A program made the position numbers and the translations under genes. A stretch of DNA of 7,110 bases, taken from contig JBNJEM010000420.1 of NCBI GenBank assembly GCA_051745935.1, forward strand, positions 1 through 7,110. Reading direction: 5' to 3'. Under the pieces are notes generated by a model. That model was not told where the DNA came from, did no database searches, and was given only the letters and a program-made list of their open reading frames with translations. The DNA is from JBNJEM01 sp051745935. GTDB taxonomy: Bacteria > Planctomycetota > Planctomycetia > Pirellulales > Pirellulaceae. Of this stretch, positions 1-6,670 are shown in pieces (the stretch's first letter is position 1; each line of letters begins with the position of its first letter).

Positions 1-1
1 A

Positions 2-46
2 TGTGAGATCTTCAAACAACCGCAAAAAGACATTTATGCGCTGTAA
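2..46 (+). CDS. Possible C-terminal tail of an upstream gene (partial)
   Basis: One frame is open from the left edge to a TAA at 44-46 and reads CEIFKQPQKDIYAL. A hairpin capable of acting as a terminator follows the stop directly, which is the main reason to think a gene ends here. The EIFxxPQ...AL pattern loosely recalls the C-terminal stretch of oligopeptide/dipeptide ABC transporter ATPases, but 14 residues cannot establish a family, so no function is assigned. Another frame is also open from the edge to 407, but it is arginine-rich and unlike a real protein. Confidence 0.3.
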   Translation, partial: CEIFKQPQKDIYAL

Positions 47-81
47 AAGACGGGCCTGGAGACCCGTCCTACGCCGTCTTT
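46..81 (+). terminator. Terminator-like hairpin with two alternative folds
   Basis: AAAGACGG (46-53) pairs perfectly with CCGTCTTT (74-81), an 8-bp stem. Inside it, GACGGG (49-54) can instead pair with CCCGTC (63-68), and the two folds exclude each other. The T tract is short (TTT, 79-81), so termination would be weak. The site starts at the last base of a possible upstream stop codon, as a transcription terminator would. It could equally be a member of the dispersed palindrome family seen elsewhere in the window, because it contains the core ACGGGCCTG (50-58). Confidence 0.4.
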
Positions 82-430
82 ATGCAACAATAGGGTTTAG
101 TCGGTTATATTTCAGGCGGTTGGATTTTTCCGCGTGGAAAGCTGCCCGACGCAAGCCGTCCTCCCGTTGGTCGGACTCGCGGCGGAGAAAGTCATCCGCG
201 ACCGGTATAAAGCGTTACGAATCGTCGAAAAATCCCCACCAGCGCTTGCAGCCATCCGAGTTTTCGGTCAGAATCTTTGTTCAGTTACCCTGCCACAGTC
301 GCCTTAGGCGATCGGCGCGGGTTGCATCGACGCCTAGTCACTTGCGGATGACCCGTTTTACAGCCCGTAACAGAACCCAGATTCCGCTTCCAAAACGCCT
401 TGGATGAGAGGAAATCCGAACGGTTTTGTT
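82..430. other. Intergenic region with no recognised gene
   Basis: This stretch of about 350 bases precedes the methyltransferase. The one frame that stays open across it (to 407) encodes an arginine- and serine-rich sequence with no domain-like pattern and is judged spurious. A small palindrome, TCGCCT-T-AGGCGA, lies at 299-311. AT-rich hexamers such as TATAAA at 206-211 have no matching -35 box at a normal distance, so I cannot point to the promoter of the downstream gene. Confidence 0.5.
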
Positions 431-1171
431 ATGGCTTTTCCTGGATGGAGCTTGGCGGCCGTGGTGCGTGCCAGTATTGAGGAACAGCGAAGTTACTATG
501 AGACGGCGGCGCGGCAGTTCGACGCTGGGCACGCCGGAAACCGGGCGAACCGGTGTCATCGGTCGAAGATCGTTCGCATCCGCCAGCAACTCGCGCTCAC
601 CGGTGGTGAACACGTATTGGAGGTGGGGACGGGTACTGGCCTGCATGCGGCGTGGTTGCTGGACATGTGTCCCGTTCATTACATGGGCGTGGATATCTCA
701 GCGGAAATGCTGGAGATAGCCCGGTCGCGACTCGGCAATTCCGTGTCGCTGGTCGAGTCACCGGCCGAGGAGCTGCCTTTCGGGCCGCGGAGCTTTGATG
801 CCGTCTACTGTAGCGGAACGTTGCACCATGTAAGCGACGCGGCTGGAGCGATACGCGAAATGGCACGCGTCCTGAAAGCGAACGGCCGGGCGGTGATTTG
901 CGAGCCGAATCCCTGGAATCCGATCAACTTGAGCCGATGGACGACGAACCGGTTGGAACGGGGACAGCGAGACATGCGAGTTGGAAGACTGCGCGAGTGG
1001 TGCGAACGCGCCGGGCTCTCCGCCGAAGGCGCTGATTTCTTCAACTTCACCCCGCCGGTTCCCCGCAGCTTCTCTTGCGTCTTCGACGCCGTGGACCGCT
1101 GGGCTTCGAAGGTCCGCGGTCTGCGTCGGATCGCTTCCATGGTAATGATTACGGCACGCAAGCCCGGGTGA
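431..1171 (+). CDS. Class I SAM-dependent methyltransferase
   Basis: Predicted to transfer a methyl group from S-adenosylmethionine to an unidentified small-molecule, lipid or glycan acceptor in the cytoplasm. The Rossmann-fold signature is clear. Motif I, VLEVGTGTG, lies about 60-70 residues in and binds SAM. Next come GVDISAEML, whose Asp should bind the ribose hydroxyls, and PFGPRSFDAVYCSGTLHHV, the motif IV/V region typical of the Methyltransf_11/25 group. The C-terminal part (LREWCERAGL, then FFNFTPPVP) matches the usual tail of these roughly 250-residue enzymes. The start is uncertain. ATG 431 gives 246 residues and ATG 404 gives 255; neither has a well-placed ribosome-binding site, and a GTG at 461 or 464 would still keep the whole domain. 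The nearest + strand neighbour is a glycosyltransferase 0.74 kb downstream, so a role in glycan modification is possible but only inferred. Confidence 0.88.
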   Translation: MAFPGWSLAAVVRASIEEQRSYYETAARQFDAGHAGNRANRCHRSKIVRIRQQLALTGGEHVLEVGTGTGLHAAWLLDMCPVHYMGVDISAEMLEIARSRLGNSVSLVESPAEELPFGPRSFDAVYCSGTLHHVSDAAGAIREMARVLKANGRAVICEPNPWNPINLSRWTTNRLERGQRDMRVGRLREWCERAGLSAEGADFFNFTPPVPRSFSCVFDAVDRWASKVRGLRRIASMVMITARKPG

Positions 1172-1383
1172 CGCCGAGGGGAAGTCGGGCCGCCCCGGCG
1201 GCACTGGGCTGGCCAAAATCCCGGAAATTGGGTAGCCTAGTGGAAGTAGGCTTATAGCATTTGTTGCGAGTCCTCGTTTCCAACACTGGATGTCTCCCCA
1301 CCCACGCCGTGACGATCATTAGCGGTGCTCCAGGTGCCATGATAGCCCACGGATGGCAGGACGGACCCACGGATGAAGAAACG

Positions 1384-1405
1384 GAAGACGCCGCGCGGCT
1401 TTTTT
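1384..1405 (+). terminator. Possible intrinsic terminator
   Basis: GCCGCGCGGC (1390-1399) is a perfect palindrome followed directly by six T (1400-1405). The purine-rich GAAGA before it can pair partly with the T run, giving a short GC stem with AT flanks. It lies about 215 bp after the methyltransferase stop, which is far for its own terminator, and the usable GC stem is only 3 bp around a GCGC loop. The call is therefore weak. Confidence 0.25.
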
Positions 1406-1434
1406 CACGCGTGAGCCCCGTCCGCCGTGTTCCC

Positions 1435-1646
1435 GTAACCGTTCACGGACAGGAGACTGATGTCCCCGGACGTTCGCACGTCCGCTGCACATATTCAGGA
1501 AAGGCGTTTCGAGGTGCAAATGCCACGGGCTTGTCCCGTGGTCCGTTACGTTCCACGCTACCGACGGGCAGGAGTGGTGTGTCTGGCCGGTATGTAGCGG
1601 CGAGCGTGAACCACCACGGGACAAGCCCGTGGCATCCATGCGGGCC
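1435..1646. repeat. Dispersed palindromic element, copy 1
   Basis: This segment matches 6798-7009 in the same orientation. By eye, 1520-1646 differs from its partner at five bases plus one 1-base gap, and 1456-1519 differs at eight of 64 positions. Homology weakens before 1456 but GTAACCGTTCA (1435-1445) is still shared. The element contains three palindromes: CGGACGT-TCGC-ACGTCCG (1467-1484), CCACGGG-CTTGT-CCCGTGG (1523-1541), and the exact reverse complement of the second within 1613-1635. The arms 1520-1542 and 1613-1635 form a perfect 23-bp inverted repeat. There is no protein-coding capacity. It resembles a REP/MITE-type noncoding repeat, but the family is not one I can name. Confidence 0.85.
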
Positions 1647-1717
1647 TTGCGTGTCCAGGCCGTGTAGCGGCCTCCGTGAACGGCTACGTGTTCCCTTTGG
1701 TCCTTTCAGTCCCTGAG

Positions 1718-1743
1718 GTCCTTGATTCGACGCGGGCAAGGAC
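1718..1743. repeat. 7-bp inverted repeat upstream of the glycosyltransferase
   Basis: GTCCTTG (1718-1724) and CAAGGAC (1737-1743) are perfect inverted repeats around a 12-base loop. There is no T tract after it, so a terminator role is not supported. It lies 170 bp before the chosen glycosyltransferase start and could be an mRNA hairpin, a protein-binding site or repeat debris. Confidence 0.35.
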
Positions 1744-1913
1744 GCAAGGCGCAACAAAACGGGCTACAAGGCCTAGAGTTTTTCGCCATCCCACGGCGGG
1801 ACCCTCTCCGGTGTGGACGTTCGGATGGGAAGACGTTGCTCCCTTGCACCGGACCGGGGGCGCTGGCCAGTCTGGGAGGCGTATCATGCTTCAAATGGAA
1901 TGGGAAAGACCAA

Positions 1914-3038
1914 TTGCGCATTTTGATGCTCAACCATGAGTGCCCTCCGATTGGCGGAGGGTCTGGCGTCGCAATGAAGCATCTGGCTGAGCAATTGGCG
2001 CGGATGGATCATGCGGTTGAGATCTTAACGGTCGGGATTCGCCGCGAGCAGTGTCATGATTCAGGCGTGGAGGTGGTCCGGTTTCCAATCTATTTGCGTC
2101 AAGGCAACCTGGCGGGGCTCCGCAGCTGGTTGTCGTTTCTGGTTCGGGCTCCCGGTGAACTTCGCGGCGCGGTGCGACGTTTCCAACCCGATGTGGTCAA
2201 CTCGCATTTCGTCTTCCCCGCCGGGTACGTTGTTTCTCGACACGCCCGCGGGGTGCCACACGTGACGAGTGTCGTGGGGGCTGACATCCATGATCCGACG
2301 CGCCGGGTTTCGGCGGACGCGAACTGGCTGGTGCGCGCCGCATGTGGCAGCGCGGTGCGGCACGCTCGATGCGTAACCAGCCCCAGTACCGATCTGACCC
2401 GCCGGACGCGGGCGCTCTTCCCATCGGCGGAGGTGCGAACCATCCCGTGGGGCGTTCCGATGTTCTCCGTGCCGCCCAGGAGCCGGGAGCGGTTGGGCTT
2501 GCGGAAGGACGCGATCGTGATTTGTTCCCTCGGCCGCCTCGTCCCCCGGAAACGGTTCCATGATCTGCTTCGAGCCGCTGGGCGAATGCAAAATGACCGC
2601 GTGCAAGTCGTGCTGATGGGGTCGGGGCCCGCGGAGGGCGAACTCCGCTCGCTGGCGGAGTCTCTGGGAATCATGTCGCGAGTGGTCTTCACGGGCCGCG
2701 TGAGCGACGAGGACAAGGCCGCGTATCTTCAGGCCGCCGACATGTTCTGTTTGACGAGTGAGCACGAGGGATTTGGCTTGGTGTACCTGGAGGCGATGGG
2801 CCTCGGCTGTCCGGCAATTGCGTCGAACGTCGGGGGACAGAATCATATCATCCGGGACGGCGTCGACGGATACCTGGTTGAGGTGGGGAACATCGAGCAG
2901 CTCGCGGAACGGTTGAACCGGCTGGTGGGTGACGAGCGGTTGCTTCGTCGAATGGCGCAAGCCGCGCGCGGGCGAGCCGCGGAGTTCTCGCCCGAGGCTA
3001 CAGCCGCGAAGTTCATCAGCGTTTTTGCCGAGGCTTAG
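1914..3038 (+). CDS. Family 4 (GT-B) glycosyltransferase
   Basis: Predicted cytoplasmic or membrane-associated retaining glycosyltransferase that moves a sugar from a nucleotide-sugar donor onto a glycan or lipid acceptor; donor and acceptor are unknown. With a TTG start at 1914 it has 374 residues, normal for the family, and begins LRILMLNHECPPIGGGSG, the typical first strand and glycine-rich loop of the N-terminal domain. The second Rossmann domain opens with VICSLGRLVPRKRFHDLL (donor-phosphate-binding region, about residues 200-220). It carries the GT4 EX7E motif EGFGLVYLE, with Glu285 and Glu293, followed by AMGLGCPAIASNVGG and a C-terminal helical tail. A GGGAAAG ribosome-binding site (1902-1908) lies 5 bases before TTG 1914; ATG 1926 is the alternative. 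The frame stays open back to 1722, but that extension does not look like GT4 sequence and is left out. No transmembrane segment is evident. Confidence 0.92.
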   Translation: MRILMLNHECPPIGGGSGVAMKHLAEQLARMDHAVEILTVGIRREQCHDSGVEVVRFPIYLRQGNLAGLRSWLSFLVRAPGELRGAVRRFQPDVVNSHFVFPAGYVVSRHARGVPHVTSVVGADIHDPTRRVSADANWLVRAACGSAVRHARCVTSPSTDLTRRTRALFPSAEVRTIPWGVPMFSVPPRSRERLGLRKDAIVICSLGRLVPRKRFHDLLRAAGRMQNDRVQVVLMGSGPAEGELRSLAESLGIMSRVVFTGRVSDEDKAAYLQAADMFCLTSEHEGFGLVYLEAMGLGCPAIASNVGGQNHIIRDGVDGYLVEVGNIEQLAERLNRLVGDERLLRRMAQAARGRAAEFSPEATAAKFISVFAEA

Positions 3039-3161
3039 AACCCCGGCCCACAAGCCCGTCTTCCCGGAACCAGCCAACGGCGGTTCCGCGGACGAACAAT
3101 ACAAGGGCGCGACCGTGAGACGCGACAACGGGACGCGGGCGTTCTGCTCGTGCCCCTGGCG

Positions 3162-3191
3162 TTAGACAAGCACGCGGGCACCGGTTACAAT
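3162..3191 (+). promoter_or_regulatory. Sigma70-like promoter
   Basis: TTAGAC (3162-3167) and TACAAT (3186-3191) are separated by 18 bases and resemble the -35 and -10 boxes TTGACA/TATAAT. Transcription would begin near 3198, just ahead of an AGGA ribosome-binding site and the ATG at 3217. It may drive the small ORF, the cytochrome gene with a long leader of about 445 nt, or both. It is the best promoter match I found in the window, but it rests on sequence resemblance alone. Confidence 0.4.
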
Positions 3192-3216
3192 CGGCGATTA
3201 GCGACAGGATGACCTT

Positions 3217-3387
3217 ATGGAAACGAGGGCGCGCCAACGGCTCCGTGGGGAAGGCATGTGGAGGAAATGGCATGAACCGTGGTTGCCCTGTTCTGAATGC
3301 GGTCGTTGCAGAACCTCCGGGACGGCTTGCCAATCCGGCGGACAACCTGTCCCGTCGGCGGAGTCGCGCGGACGGAACAAAGAATGA
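3217..3387 (+). CDS. Possible cysteine-containing microprotein (56 aa)
   Basis: I do not recognise this product. An ATG at 3217 opens a 56-codon frame ending in TGA at 3385-3387. AGGA (3206-3209) lies seven bases upstream, a normal ribosome-binding distance, and a promoter-like pair precedes that. The N-terminal half is basic and tryptophan-rich (MWRKWHEPW). The middle holds four cysteines spaced CxxCxxCx6C (PCSECGRCRTSGTACQ), which could bind metal, and the tail is polar. There is no signal peptide or membrane segment. An overlapping frame from ATG 3209 runs to 3409 but has no ribosome-binding site. Third-codon-position GC is only moderate, so coding is not proven; a leader peptide for the downstream gene, or a chance frame, remains possible. 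Confidence 0.3.
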   Translation: METRARQRLRGEGMWRKWHEPWLPCSECGRCRTSGTACQSGGQPVPSAESRGRNKE

Positions 3388-3538
3388 AGGTAACACTTTA
3401 GCCATCTGAAGTAGAATACTAGCTTCGTGATCAAGAATCCTTTATGACGTACCCTGTTTAACCGCAAGGCCAGAGTCCGCTCGGCCACGTGGTGGAATCG
3501 ACATGGGGTTGTCCAGCGGACGGCGGCCTGCGCGCTAT

Positions 3539-3558
3539 CCACGGGCTTGTTAAAGCCC
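3539..3558. repeat. Solitary hairpin related to the dispersed palindrome
   Basis: GGGCTT (3543-3548) pairs with AAGCCC (3553-3558) around a GTTA loop. The left side, CCACGGGCTTGT (3539-3550), is identical to 12 bases of the palindrome in both copies of the dispersed element, but the right side has diverged so that a different stem forms. It lies about 85 bases before the cytochrome start. It could be a degenerate repeat copy, or a hairpin in the mRNA leader if transcription starts at the 3162-3191 promoter. Confidence 0.55.
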
Positions 3559-3579
3559 TGACCGCCCCGGAAAGCCTTA

Positions 3580-3609
3580 CTTCAGTTCGCTAAAAAGTTA
3601 CGAATGAAG
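3580..3609 (+). other. Hairpin over the upstream in-frame ATG of the cytochrome gene
   Basis: CTTCA-G-TTCG (3580-3589) can pair with CGAA-TGAAG (3601-3609), nine base pairs with one bulged G and an 11-base A-rich loop. It buries the ATG at 3604, so the downstream ATG at 3643, which has its own ribosome-binding site, is the likelier start. If formed in the mRNA, it would lie about 25 bases upstream of that ribosome-binding site. Confidence 0.3.
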
Positions 3610-3632
3610 ATTGTGTCTCCGCCCACTTTCAT

Positions 3633-3636
3633 GGAG
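3633..3636 (+). promoter_or_regulatory. Ribosome-binding site that decides the cytochrome start
   Basis: GGAG lies six bases before ATG 3643. The earlier in-frame ATGs at 3604 and 3631 have no comparable site. Starting at 3643 also puts a basic residue followed by the hydrophobic stretch at the very N-terminus, as expected for a signal peptide. Confidence 0.65.
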
Positions 3637-3642
3637 AAACCC

Positions 3643-6627
3643 ATGCGAATCCAGATCGCGGCTTGTTCGGTTGTATTAACGACGTTTGTGAGTGTCATCA
3701 CGCCCCCCGGCATCGTCCGCGCCGACCAAATGCCCGTGAACCTCGCCCCCCAGGCAAAGGTCTCCGCCAGCAGCGAGTTCAGCGAAGGCTACCGGGCGGA
3801 GATGGCCACGAGCGGCGTGATTCCATCCGATTTCCAGCAGGATCAGGATTGGGCGGTTCGGGGGACACAAAAGGGGTGGTTCGAGTTCACGTGGGAGAAC
3901 CCCGTCGAAGTGGCCCAGGTTATCTACTACGCCCGGGTCACGAGTCGCTTGTTGGAATGCTTCAAGGAATACGAGGTCTACCTCGACGGCAGCGAGAAGC
4001 CGGTCGTCAGGGGAACCTTGCAGCGTCGCCGCGGGGCGCAAAGGATCGAGTTCCCCAAGCAGAGGGCGAGGTCGATTCGCATTGAGTTCCTCTCGGCCTA
4101 TCCCGACTCGCCCAACCCCGGCGCGGCCGAGATCGCGGTGTACGCGTCGCCGGTCTCCGAGGAACTTCTGGCCGAGATGCGGATCCCGCCCGAGGAGAAG
4201 ACGGCCGAGGCGAAGGCACTGCGCCGCGAAATGCTGGCGGGGAAGCTCGGCTTCCGGGATATCCTGGTCGTCAAACGCAAGCCGCTCGATATCTCTCACG
4301 TTTACGTCTATCACGTTGAAGGCTTTCGGCCCGGCGGCGGGCTGTATGTGGTCACGCCCACCGAGGACGGGGTCGAGGAACGCTGCCTTTTCGACGCCGG
4401 CGAGGGCATGATCACCACGGCGGATCTCTCGTATGACGGACAGGAAATCATCTTCGCGCTGCGCCGCGGCGGACATGTGGCGTCGCGGCCGGTGGCTCAC
4501 ATCGAAGACATTTCCCGTTATGAGGCGGAAGAGGCGAATTACCACGTTTTCAAGATCAACATCGACGGCACGGGACTCGAGCAACTTACCCACGGCAACT
4601 ACAACAATCTCGATCCCTGCTGGCTGCCCGACGGGGGGATCGCGTTCATCTCCGACCGCAAGCCGGCCTATGCCTACTGTTACGTGGTCACCTCGCCCGT
4701 GCTGTATCGGATGGAGGCGGACGGCTCGAACCAGAAGCGGCTCTCGGCCAACTACCTGATGGACTTCACCCCCTCGGCGCTCAATGACGGACGGATCATC
4801 TACACGCGGTGGGAGTACGTGGACCGGGCCGCGTGTCCGATCCAGAGTCTTTGGGCAATCAATCCCGACGGCACGGGGCTGACGGGCTTCTACGGGAATC
4901 GCGTGATCTCGCCCGGCACGTTCATGGACGCCCAGCCGGTCCCGGGCTCTGGCCGGATCCTGGCCACGGCCACGAACCACAACGGTTCCTGCCGCGGCGG
5001 TATCGTTGCCATCGATCCCTCGAAGGGCGCCAACGCGCCCGAGGCGGTTCGCAACCTTACGCCCGAGATCGACATCCATGCCCACCGGCTCGGCGGCGGG
5101 CCGTGGGGCAATGGGATGCTCGACTGCCGCATCGGCGGAACCTACGAAAAGCCGATGCCGATCAGCGAGGATCGCTTCCTCGTCTCCAAGGGCGGCACGA
5201 TCCAGCTTCGCGACTTCGACGGCAACGCGAGGTCGCTGGTCTTTCCGGACGACGACATGGGCTACTATTGCCCCATGCCGGTCCGGTCGACTCCGCGTCC
5301 GCCGGTGGTAACGGGGATGGTGATGGATCGGGACGCCGAGTTGCCGGCGGACGGCAGCGTCTCCGGCGCCTGGTCCACCGTTTACATGCAGGACGTTTAC
5401 AACGGGCTCGAGCCGCACGTGAAACGAGGCGAGATCGAGCGGATCGCCGTCGTCCAGGAGATTGAAAAAAGCACGCACACGCCGCAGAACAACAAGCAGC
5501 TTGATGGGTCCGGCATGCGAAACATCGCGGTCTTCGGATTCCAGTTCCCGCTGGTCTCTTGCGGCGCCACCTACGCCCCGAAGAAGCTGTGGGGCTTCGC
5601 CGATGTGGCGGAAGACGGCAGCGCCGCGTTTCGCGTGCCTTCGGAGGTGCCGATCTATTTCCTGGCCTTGGATGGTGAGGGCCGCGCGCTGCAGCGGATG
5701 CGATCCTTCACCCATATGATGCCGGGTGAAGTGCAAGGATGCGTCGGATGTCACGCGGACCGCAACTCGGCCGTCGCCCATGGCCGGATGCCTGCCCCCA
5801 TGGGTAACACGGTCCAGGACCTGCAAACTCCGAAGTGGGGCGTGAAAGGTTTCAGCTATCCGGAAGTGGTCCAGGGTGTGTTCGATCGCAACTGCATCGA
5901 GTGTCACAACGAGCGGGAGCAGCCGGGCGGTGTCGACCTGACCGGCGACATGACCGATTTCTTCAACGTCTCCTACGATGTCCTCTGCCGCACCGGCACG
6001 CAGGCCGAGAACGACTGGAGGCGGCACGGGAGCCCGTCGGGGCCCGAGTACGACGAGGTCCGCGGCATGAGCCCTTATACCGAATGGATCTGGACGATTA
6101 ACGGCGCCGGGCACAACGTGCTCGAAATCGCGCCCCGCCGCTGGGGCAGCCCGGCCAGCCTGCTCGCCGAGATCATCCGCGGCGGTCACCCGGACGAGGA
6201 CGGCCAACCACGGGTGAACGTGTCCGACGAGGATCGCCGCCGCGTTTACCTGTGGCTCGATTTGAACGTGCCCTACTACGGCACGTCCTCCTCGAGCCAC
6301 AAAGCACGGCTAGGGGCCCGCCGGATGATGCCGTCCGAACTCGACGCGACGCTCGACGAAGTCGCCGCTCGCCGCTGTAACAGCTGCCACGCGGAGGGAA
6401 TCCCGCGGAAATTCTACACCCGGGTGATGAAGCCCGAGAACAACAATTTCCTCCTCGCGCCGCTGGCCGAATCCGCCGGCGGGACGCAACAATGCGGCAA
6501 GCCCGTGTTCCAGTCCCGGGACGACCCCGACTACCAGCGGATCCTCAACACATTTGAACCCGTCCGCCAGTTGTTGCAGGAGCGGCCCCGGGCGGACATG
6601 GAGGAGTTTTCCGCGATCTGTGATTGA
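3643..6627 (+). CDS. HzsA-related exported multihaem c-type cytochrome
   Basis: A 994-residue protein, probably periplasmic and redox-active; its reaction is unknown. Residues 1-27 are a signal peptide (MRIQIAACSVVLTTFVSV, cleavage after IVRA). Residues about 33-169 resemble a discoidin (F5/8 type C) domain. Residues about 190-480 form a TolB/PD40-like beta-propeller, with blades such as INIDGTGLEQLTHG...PDGGIAFISDR, YRMEADGSNQKRLS and WAINPDGTGLTG. Residues about 560-710 match the middle domain of hydrazine synthase alpha (GFQFPLVSCGATYAPKKLWG, FRVPSEVPIYFLALDGEGR). Three CXXCH haem sites follow: CVGCH (700-704), CIECH (751-755) and CNSCH (912-916). The C-terminus (FQSRDDPDYQRIL, PRADM) looks complete. 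HzsA-related proteins are common in Planctomycetota outside anammox species, and no hzsB or hzsC lies beside this gene. Anammox HzsA is reported to use a tyrosine four residues after its first CXXCH histidine as haem ligand; the same position here is Asn708. A long antisense frame over this gene is a composition artefact. Confidence 0.9.
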   Translation: MRIQIAACSVVLTTFVSVITPPGIVRADQMPVNLAPQAKVSASSEFSEGYRAEMATSGVIPSDFQQDQDWAVRGTQKGWFEFTWENPVEVAQVIYYARVTSRLLECFKEYEVYLDGSEKPVVRGTLQRRRGAQRIEFPKQRARSIRIEFLSAYPDSPNPGAAEIAVYASPVSEELLAEMRIPPEEKTAEAKALRREMLAGKLGFRDILVVKRKPLDISHVYVYHVEGFRPGGGLYVVTPTEDGVEERCLFDAGEGMITTADLSYDGQEIIFALRRGGHVASRPVAHIEDISRYEAEEANYHVFKINIDGTGLEQLTHGNYNNLDPCWLPDGGIAFISDRKPAYAYCYVVTSPVLYRMEADGSNQKRLSANYLMDFTPSALNDGRIIYTRWEYVDRAACPIQSLWAINPDGTGLTGFYGNRVISPGTFMDAQPVPGSGRILATATNHNGSCRGGIVAIDPSKGANAPEAVRNLTPEIDIHAHRLGGGPWGNGMLDCRIGGTYEKPMPISEDRFLVSKGGTIQLRDFDGNARSLVFPDDDMGYYCPMPVRSTPRPPVVTGMVMDRDAELPADGSVSGAWSTVYMQDVYNGLEPHVKRGEIERIAVVQEIEKSTHTPQNNKQLDGSGMRNIAVFGFQFPLVSCGATYAPKKLWGFADVAEDGSAAFRVPSEVPIYFLALDGEGRALQRMRSFTHMMPGEVQGCVGCHADRNSAVAHGRMPAPMGNTVQDLQTPKWGVKGFSYPEVVQGVFDRNCIECHNEREQPGGVDLTGDMTDFFNVSYDVLCRTGTQAENDWRRHGSPSGPEYDEVRGMSPYTEWIWTINGAGHNVLEIAPRRWGSPASLLAEIIRGGHPDEDGQPRVNVSDEDRRRVYLWLDLNVPYYGTSSSSHKARLGARRMMPSELDATLDEVAARRCNSCHAEGIPRKFYTRVMKPENNNFLLAPLAESAGGTQQCGKPVFQSRDDPDYQRILNTFEPVRQLLQERPRADMEEFSAICD

Positions 6628-6646
6628 GCAAGAGGTATTTGCGCCG

Positions 6647-6670
6647 AGTTCCCGGCTTTTGCTTGGAACT
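6647..6670 (+). terminator. Weak hairpin after the cytochrome gene
   Basis: AGTTCC (6647-6652) and GGAACT (6665-6670) form a perfect 6-bp stem with a 12-base loop, starting 20 bases after the stop codon. The position suits a terminator, but no T tract follows (GTCCAG), so it could at most stabilise the mRNA end or act with Rho. Confidence 0.25.

Larger units (their letters stand above)
1172..1913. other. 0.74-kb repeat-rich intergenic region
   Basis: No convincing gene is present. In order it holds a weak 6-bp hairpin (1234-1252), a direct repeat of CCCACGGATG at 1346-1355 and 1366-1375, a terminator-like GC palindrome with a T run (about 1384-1405), the dispersed palindromic element (1435-1646), and a 7-bp inverted repeat (1718-1743). 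Frames open across it translate the palindromes and resemble nothing. After 1646 the sequence gives a degraded echo of the 63-bp unit seen at the right end of the window (GTGTAGCGGCCTCCGTGAAC, 1662-1681, compared with TTGTAGCGGCGAGCGTGAAC), which suggests that this copy once had a second unit. Confidence 0.6.
3039..3642. other. Intergenic region upstream of the cytochrome gene
   Basis: This 0.6-kb gap contains a promoter-like pair (3162-3191), a possible microprotein gene (3217-3387), a 14-base word TTAACCGCAAGGCC (3458-3471) that recurs with one change at 6756-6769, a hairpin related to the dispersed repeat (3539-3558), and an AT-rich hairpin over the first in-frame ATG of the next gene (3580-3609). 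ACAAGCCCGT (3050-3059), 12 bases after the glycosyltransferase stop, is also part of the dispersed palindrome, but there it has no matching arm. Confidence 0.5.

Noticed and set aside
299..311. Palindrome TCGCCT-T-AGGCGA as an operator
   Set aside because: Too short, and not tied to a recognisable promoter or regulator gene, to claim a binding site.
3..407. 134-codon + strand frame open from the left edge
   Set aside because: Arginine- and serine-rich translation with no pattern of secondary structure or known family; it crosses the terminator-like hairpin. Probably a chance frame.
1234..1252. Hairpin AGCCTA/TAGGCT as the methyltransferase terminator
   Set aside because: Only a 6-bp stem with a 7-base loop and no T tract after it; likely chance.
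1261..1716. 151-codon + strand frame and overlapping minus-strand frames
   Set aside because: They mainly translate the palindromic element (for example ATGLSRG and HHGTSPWHP) and have no support apart from being open.
2061..3128. 355-codon open frame on the minus strand
   Set aside because: It is antisense to the glycosyltransferase, which carries clear GT4 motifs; the antisense translation looks random.
3676..6300. 874-codon open frame on the minus strand
   Set aside because: It is fully antisense to the HzsA-related gene, whose signal peptide, propeller and CXXCH motifs are unmistakable. Long antisense frames are common in GC-rich genes, and this one shows no domain-like sequence.
3643..6627. 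True hydrazine synthase alpha (anammox)
   Set aside because: No hzsB/hzsC neighbours, an added discoidin-like domain, three CXXCH sites and no tyrosine at the expected offset from the first haem site. HzsA-related is the safer name.
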